Assembly (NCBI GenBank): GCA_020848935.1
Contig: JADLHF010000080.1
Coordinates: forward strand, 1 to 57,084
Source of the DNA: Acetobacteraceae bacterium
GTDB lineage: Bacteria > Pseudomonadota > Alphaproteobacteria > Acetobacterales > Acetobacteraceae
DNA: 57,084 nucleotides
Direction: 5' to 3'
The notes under the pieces were generated by a model that had not been told where the DNA came from, made no database searches, and saw only the letters and a program-made list of their open reading frames with translations. Of the stretch, positions 53,034 through 57,084 are shown in pieces (positions within the stretch are counted from its first letter, which is position 1; the number at the start of each line of letters is the position of its first letter). A program made the translations under genes and the position numbers.

Positions 53034-54022
53034 CCCCGCGCTATCTCGAACTCGTCTGCCCCGCCGGCACGCCGGCGGCCCTGCGCACCGCCGTGGAGGC
53101 GGGGGCGGACACGGTCTATTGCGGCTTCCGCGACGAGACCAACGCGCGCAACTACCCCGGCCTCAACTTCGACCGGGAGGAGATGGCCGAGGGCATCCGC
53201 TTCGCCCACGCCCATGGCCGCCACGTGCTGGTGGCGATCAACACCTTTCCGCGGCCCGGCCAGGTGGCGCTGTGGCACCGTGCCATCGACGACGCCGCCG
53301 CGCTGGGGGCCAACGCGGTGATCCTGGCCGATATCGGCCTGCTGGACTATGCCAGCGGACACCATCCGGGGCTGCGGCTGCACCTGTCGGTCCAGGCGGC
53401 GGCGTCGAACACCCTCTCGCTCGCCTTCTACCGCGAGCGCTTCGGCATCCGCCGCGCGGTGCTGCCGCGGGTGCTGACGGTGAAGGAGATCGGCGCCCTG
53501 GTGGAACGCATGGGGGTGGAGGCCGAGGTCTTCGCCTTCGGCAGCCTCGGCACCATGACCGAGGGGCGCTGCATCCTGTCCTCCTACCTCACCGGCCGGT
53601 CGCCCAGCAGCGACGGCGTGTGCGCCCCGGCGGAGCATGTCTCGCTCAGCGAGGAGGATGGCGAGATGGTGATGCGCCTCGGCCCGCTCACCATGAACCG
53701 CTTCGGCCGCGACGAGCCGGCCGGCTACCCGACGCCGTGCAAGGCCCGCCTGGTTGCCCGCGGCATACCCTCGTACCTGTTCGACGAGCCGGTGGGCCTG
53801 AACATGATCGAGTTGCTGCCCGAACTGAAGGCCGCCGGGGTGACCGCGCTGAAGATCGAGGGGCGGCAGCGCAGCCGCGCCTATGTCGCCCAGGTGGTGC
53901 GCGCGTTCCGCGCCACGCTGGACGCGCTGGACCGCGACGGGCGGGCGCCGCGCATCGACCTCAGCGCCATCGCCGAGGGCAGCAAGGAAACGCTTGGCGC
54001 CTATCGGAAGGGCTGGCGCTGA
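53030..54022 (+). CDS. ubiU: O2-independent ubiquinone hydroxylase subunit UbiU (peptidase U32 family)
   Basis: A 330-residue U32-family protein that with UbiV hydroxylates ubiquinone precursors anaerobically. ELVCPAGTPAALRTAVEAGA and VYCGFRDETNARN mark the N-terminus. E. coli UbiU binds one [4Fe-4S] through four cysteines spaced 7, 17 and 39 residues apart. Here C181 (EGRC), C198 (DGVC) and C237 (PTPC) keep the 17 and 39 spacing, but the position seven residues before C181 is Gly174 (SLGTMTEGRC, codon GGC at 53549-53551). So one ligand is missing or replaced. Overlaps both neighbours by a few bases. Confidence 0.93.
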   Translation: MTPRYLELVCPAGTPAALRTAVEAGADTVYCGFRDETNARNYPGLNFDREEMAEGIRFAHAHGRHVLVAINTFPRPGQVALWHRAIDDAAALGANAVILADIGLLDYASGHHPGLRLHLSVQAAASNTLSLAFYRERFGIRRAVLPRVLTVKEIGALVERMGVEAEVFAFGSLGTMTEGRCILSSYLTGRSPSSDGVCAPAEHVSLSEEDGEMVMRLGPLTMNRFGRDEPAGYPTPCKARLVARGIPSYLFDEPVGLNMIELLPELKAAGVTALKIEGRQRSRAYVAQVVRAFRATLDALDRDGRAPRIDLSAIAEGSKETLGAYRKGWR

Positions 54023-54933
54023 TGCTGACGCTGGGGCCGCTGATGCTCAACTGGGAGGCCGCGCGCCGGCGCGACTTCTATGCCCGCATCGCCGACGAGG
54101 CGCCGGTCGGCTGCGTCCATCTGGGCGAGGTGGTGTGCTCCAAGCGCGCGCCCTTCACCGATCGCGATCTGCCGGCCATCGCCGAGCGCCTGCGCGCCGG
54201 CGGCAAGGAGGTGGTGATCTCGACAATGGCGCTGGTAACCAGCAAGGCCGAGATGCGCGCGGTGGAGGAGATGCTGGAGGCCGGCTTCCTGGTGGAGGCC
54301 AACGACGTCTCCTGCGTGCATGTGCTGGCCGGGCGGCCGCATGCCATCGGGCCGCTGGTCAACGTATTCAACGAGGGCACGCTGGCCTACCTTGCGCGGA
54401 TGGGGGCGATCCGGGTTGCCCCGCCGCCGGAGGTGGGAATCGACGGGCTGGGCGTGTTCGCCCGCGCCGAGCCGGGGGTCGAGATCGAGGCCACGGTGTT
54501 CGGGCGGCTCACCCTCTCGGTGGCCGCGCGCTGCTACCATGCCCGTGCCTATGGGCTGCACCGCGACAACTGCCAGTTCGTGTGCGCCCGCGAGGCGGAC
54601 GGGATGCCGGTCGAGACGCTGGACGGCGAGGCGTTCGTGGTGGTCAACGGCACGCAGACCATGTCGCACGGTTATGCCGCCGCCATCGCCGATCTGCCGC
54701 GGCTGCGCGAAGGTGGCGTCCGCCGCTTCCGCCTGATGCCGCAGGATGTCGACATGGTCCGCATCGCCCGGCTGTTCGACGACGCGCTGGGCGGGCGAAC
54801 CGGCACGGACGAGGCAATGGCGCAACTGCGCGCAGCGTGCGGCGAGGTGCCGTTCGTTGAAGGCTACGCCCATGGCCGGCCCGGCCGGGAATGGCGCGGC
54901 CAGGACCGCCTGCCCGACCGCCTGCTGCACTGA
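54022..54933 (+). CDS. ubiV: O2-independent ubiquinone hydroxylase subunit UbiV (peptidase U32 family)
   Basis: A 303-residue U32-family protein, partner of UbiU. All four cluster cysteines are present: C39 (HLGEVVCSKR) and the C-terminal set ARCYHARAYGLHRDNCQFVC with spacings of 13 and 4, exactly as in E. coli UbiV (C39, C180, C193, C197). The ATG overlaps the ubiU stop by one base (TGATG). Convergent with the paralogue 2 membrane protein, 120 bp away. Confidence 0.93.
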   Translation: MLTLGPLMLNWEAARRRDFYARIADEAPVGCVHLGEVVCSKRAPFTDRDLPAIAERLRAGGKEVVISTMALVTSKAEMRAVEEMLEAGFLVEANDVSCVHVLAGRPHAIGPLVNVFNEGTLAYLARMGAIRVAPPPEVGIDGLGVFARAEPGVEIEATVFGRLTLSVAARCYHARAYGLHRDNCQFVCAREADGMPVETLDGEAFVVVNGTQTMSHGYAAAIADLPRLREGGVRRFRLMPQDVDMVRIARLFDDALGGRTGTDEAMAQLRAACGEVPFVEGYAHGRPGREWRGQDRLPDRLLH

Positions 54934-55053
54934 CCGGCAGGCCTCGGCGCGCCAAAGGGCCGGCGCGCGGCAAAGGAAGCGGCCGTGGTGTTCACGCCCG
55001 CAGCCTGATCCCGCCTCGGCGTGCAGCCTGGCTCGTTGCCGGTCGGGGTGGCG

Positions 55054-56718
55054 CTATGGCCGCGCGGCGGGCCGGCTGAGCAGGATCCAGTTCTCGGTCT
55101 CGGTGCGATCGCCGAAATGCGCCGCCAGATACGCGCCGTAGTGATCCAGCGCGCTTGCGGTCAGATCGGCGTTGGTGGACAGCTTCGGGATCAGCACATG
55201 CGCCACCTCGGCGAAGCTGCGTTCGGCGGGCTGGAAGGGGAAGGCGGTATCCATCCACAAGGTGGCGCCGCGCGACGGCGGGCGGCCCAGGATGAAGGCC
55301 ATCGGGTTGACCTGGTCCAGCAGCATGATCCCGCCCGGGCGGGGGGACGGCGCGTCGAACAGGGCGGCGGCTTCCAGCAGGGAGCGCACATAGGCGAGCT
55401 GGGGCACGCGGACATTGCCGTCGATCCGGCGCAGGTCGCGCAGCCATGAATAGTCCTTCTCATGGCTGGAGACGGCGTAGTCCTGGAGCAGCGGCACGGC
55501 AAGGCCGCGCATGTTGGTGCGCGCCACCACGTGGTTCGGCGCCTCGGGCCGGGCGGCGATGAAATAGGCCACCGCGCTGAAGCCGCCGGCGCCGACGATG
55601 GCGGCGGGAAAGACGAGCACGGCCAGCAGGGCAAGGACGGCGCCGGGATCGCGGCGCCGCCGCAGGGTCCGGCGCATCTGGTCGTACACCAGGAAGAAGG
55701 CGACGGCGCCCAGCGGCAGGCCGCGCAGCTGCGCGTTCTGCGAGAACACGAAGACAGCGCAGGCCAGCAACACGGCGATGGCGGCCGGCAGGCGGAGCGG
55801 CACCCGCCCGGCGCGCCAGAACGCCGCCGCGAATAGCAGGGCCGCGGCATAGAGCGACAGTTCCGTGGCGTTGGCCGAAACCAGCAGCACGATCGCATGC
55901 GCGCCGCCGCGCGCCGCGCCGGACTGCAATGCCGCGAGGATGTCGGTCAGATAGGGCCAGTTGTACGGCGCCACCGCGTTGGCCAGCGCGATCGCCCCGG
56001 CGCCGCCCCAGGCAAGGCGCCGCGCGCGGATATGGCCGCACAGCACCAGCGCTGCCGCCAGCAGGCCGACAGCCGCAATGAAATAGGTGATCTTGAGGTA
56101 GTACAACGCCACGATCAGCGCCAGGCCGATAGCCAGGTCAGCCCAGTCGCCGCCACCCACCCGGCGCGGCGGCAGGAACAGGATCAGGGCGAGCACGCAC
56201 AGACCCGCCCAGCCGGTGGCATTGTAGGACATCGCGAAGGCGAAATGGTCGATCAGGCTGCCGACATTGGTGGGGACCAGCGTCAGGCCGCAGACGAACA
56301 GCACAAAGATCAGCGCCGGCAACAGCGGCAGGCGCCGCGCGCAGGCCGCCACGGCAACCACGAAGACGGCCCCGGCGACGATGAGCTTGCCGACGATGAG
56401 GGCGAGGACACTCGGCCCGACGATGCGCATGCCCAGTTCCGTCGGCCGGAAGGCCAGGCTGCCCAGCGGGTCGTGGAAATCGCCATGCGCAACCTGCCCG
56501 ACATGCAGGCGCCACGCGCCCTCCAGGATGAACAGCAGGTCCCATGTCATCAGCCGCGAGACGACGACGCCCGGCGACAGCAGCAGCCAGCCGGAAAATG
56601 CCAGCACCACGCCCGCCAGAAGCATCAGCGGCAGGCGCGGCGTGTCGTCGATCAGCATGGCGGGCAGCGGCGAAGGGGCGGTGGCGGGCGGATACCGGAC
56701 GGCGGCGGCATGCTTCAT
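55054..56718 (-). CDS. Polytopic membrane protein, GT-C-like, paralogue 2
   Basis: A 554-residue protein clearly paralogous to the one at 50440-52095 across its whole length (shared blocks RLMTWDLLF, HGDFHDPLGSLAF-like, DHFAFAMSYNATGWA, KITYF, VAPYNWPYL, FSQNAQLRGLPLG, DYSWLRDLR, DQVNPMAFILGRPP, LIPKLSTN). About ten hydrophobic segments. The two copies are in the same orientation and bracket ubiTUV, so recombination between them would delete or duplicate it. The ATG at 56716-56718 is taken; the frame is open further upstream. Confidence 0.72.
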   Translation of the reverse strand: MKHAAAVRYPPATAPSPLPAMLIDDTPRLPLMLLAGVVLAFSGWLLLSPGVVVSRLMTWDLLFILEGAWRLHVGQVAHGDFHDPLGSLAFRPTELGMRIVGPSVLALIVGKLIVAGAVFVVAVAACARRLPLLPALIFVLFVCGLTLVPTNVGSLIDHFAFAMSYNATGWAGLCVLALILFLPPRRVGGGDWADLAIGLALIVALYYLKITYFIAAVGLLAAALVLCGHIRARRLAWGGAGAIALANAVAPYNWPYLTDILAALQSGAARGGAHAIVLLVSANATELSLYAAALLFAAAFWRAGRVPLRLPAAIAVLLACAVFVFSQNAQLRGLPLGAVAFFLVYDQMRRTLRRRRDPGAVLALLAVLVFPAAIVGAGGFSAVAYFIAARPEAPNHVVARTNMRGLAVPLLQDYAVSSHEKDYSWLRDLRRIDGNVRVPQLAYVRSLLEAAALFDAPSPRPGGIMLLDQVNPMAFILGRPPSRGATLWMDTAFPFQPAERSFAEVAHVLIPKLSTNADLTASALDHYGAYLAAHFGDRTETENWILLSRPAARP

Positions 56719-57084
56719 GGCGGGGCGGCCCGAGACGCGGATGTGGGTACGATCTTCATGCCTCCTCTGTGGCCGGCCGCTCGTTCTGCCAGACGGCACG
56801 GTAACGGCTGCGGCCGACGGATGATACCAGCCAGCATAAAGGTTGACCCATGAAGCATGGGTCAACGCGGGCTGGCATGAGTCCTTGCCTTGCGCGCGGC
56901 CACCGGCCAGCCCCGCGGGCGATACCAACCCGCGAAAGCAACGACTGATGAATCCAAGCAAGAGCAGGGCTTTGCCCTGCACCCACCAAAGGCCGAGGGC
57001 CTTTGGAATCCCATTACTTTTCAAATTGATGAGGTCCAGGGGCTCGGCCCGTCGCGCGAAGGCGCGCGCCGGACCAGGCGGGTC
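56719..57084. other. Right-end intergenic region rich in hairpins
   Basis: About 366 bp to the window end with no gene. It contains GTTGACCCATG-AAG-CATGGGTCAAC (56842-56866, perfect 11-bp arms) nested in GCCAGC/GCTGGC (56830-56876), AGGGC-TTT-GCCCT near 56965-56980, and CCAAAGGCC-GAG-GGCCTTTGG (56986-57006, perfect 9-bp arms). The last two resemble dispersed repeats (CCCTGCACCCACCAAAGG type) that I recall in Acetobacteraceae, often beside mobile or rRNA-linked junctions. Confidence 0.6.

Overview
The window is about 57 kb of very GC-rich DNA (roughly 70 percent by eye) packed with short-gap and overlapping operons. Gene content (nanE, the ubiTUV anaerobic ubiquinone genes, FloA/NfeD, PPK2, an AidB-like acyl-CoA dehydrogenase, many solute-binding proteins and sugar dehydrogenases) and codon use suggest a chromosomal segment of an alphaproteobacterium, probably in the Acetobacteraceae (Rhodospirillales). 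The family assignment is inference from memory of protein style, not a search. I see no rRNA, tRNA, CRISPR array, intact insertion sequence or prophage.

Layout. 1-3457 (minus): amino-sugar and amidohydrolase genes (two tandem M20 peptidases, nanE, 5' part of a BadF-type sugar kinase). 3566-5466: beta-propeller glycosidase-like protein and a proline-rich hypothetical. 5467-9047 (plus): AidB-like acyl-CoA dehydrogenase coupled to a CLC chloride channel with CBS domains. 9074-14748 (minus): a phosphorus-flavoured run (EEP phosphodiesterase, Tat-exported PhoD, MFS carrier, PPK2, ornithine cyclodeaminase family). 14971-19708 (plus): a three-gene 2-oxoacid:ferredoxin oxidoreductase operon whose first gene is a GltD-like flavoprotein with its own ferredoxin domain. 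19763-24583: Na+/H+ antiporter, group III truncated haemoglobin with a palindromic operator, and an amino-acid ABC importer. 24755-31659: surface glycan genes (membrane protein, HAD-UbiA fusion, SMR-type flippase, beta-helix protein, glycosyltransferase, low-GC methyltransferase). 31807-41733: ComM, two SDRs, an MlrC-type M81 protein divergent from an acetylpolyamine amidohydrolase, an orphan peptide-binding protein, a Gfo/Idh/MocA dehydrogenase and an IolE-like isomerase. 41883-47162: MetY, a GH36 alpha-galactosidase and a Balon/baeRF-type ribosome hibernation factor. 47664-50356: NfeD, FloA and a small membrane protein. 50440-56718: ubiT-ubiU-ubiV flanked by two paralogous polytopic membrane proteins.

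How it fits together. Several units point to life at varying oxygen tension: O2-independent ubiquinone synthesis with an FNR-type box placed for class II activation, a ferredoxin-linked 2-oxoacid oxidoreductase, and a truncated haemoglobin. The most unusual points are a UbiU that lacks the first of its four Fe-S cysteines, a bacterial eRF1/Pelota-like hibernation factor, a HAD-UbiA fusion next to a small flippase that looks like a polyprenyl-phospho-sugar module, 15-bp minisatellites at the 5' ends of two unrelated genes, and a family of AT-rich palindromic intergenic repeats.
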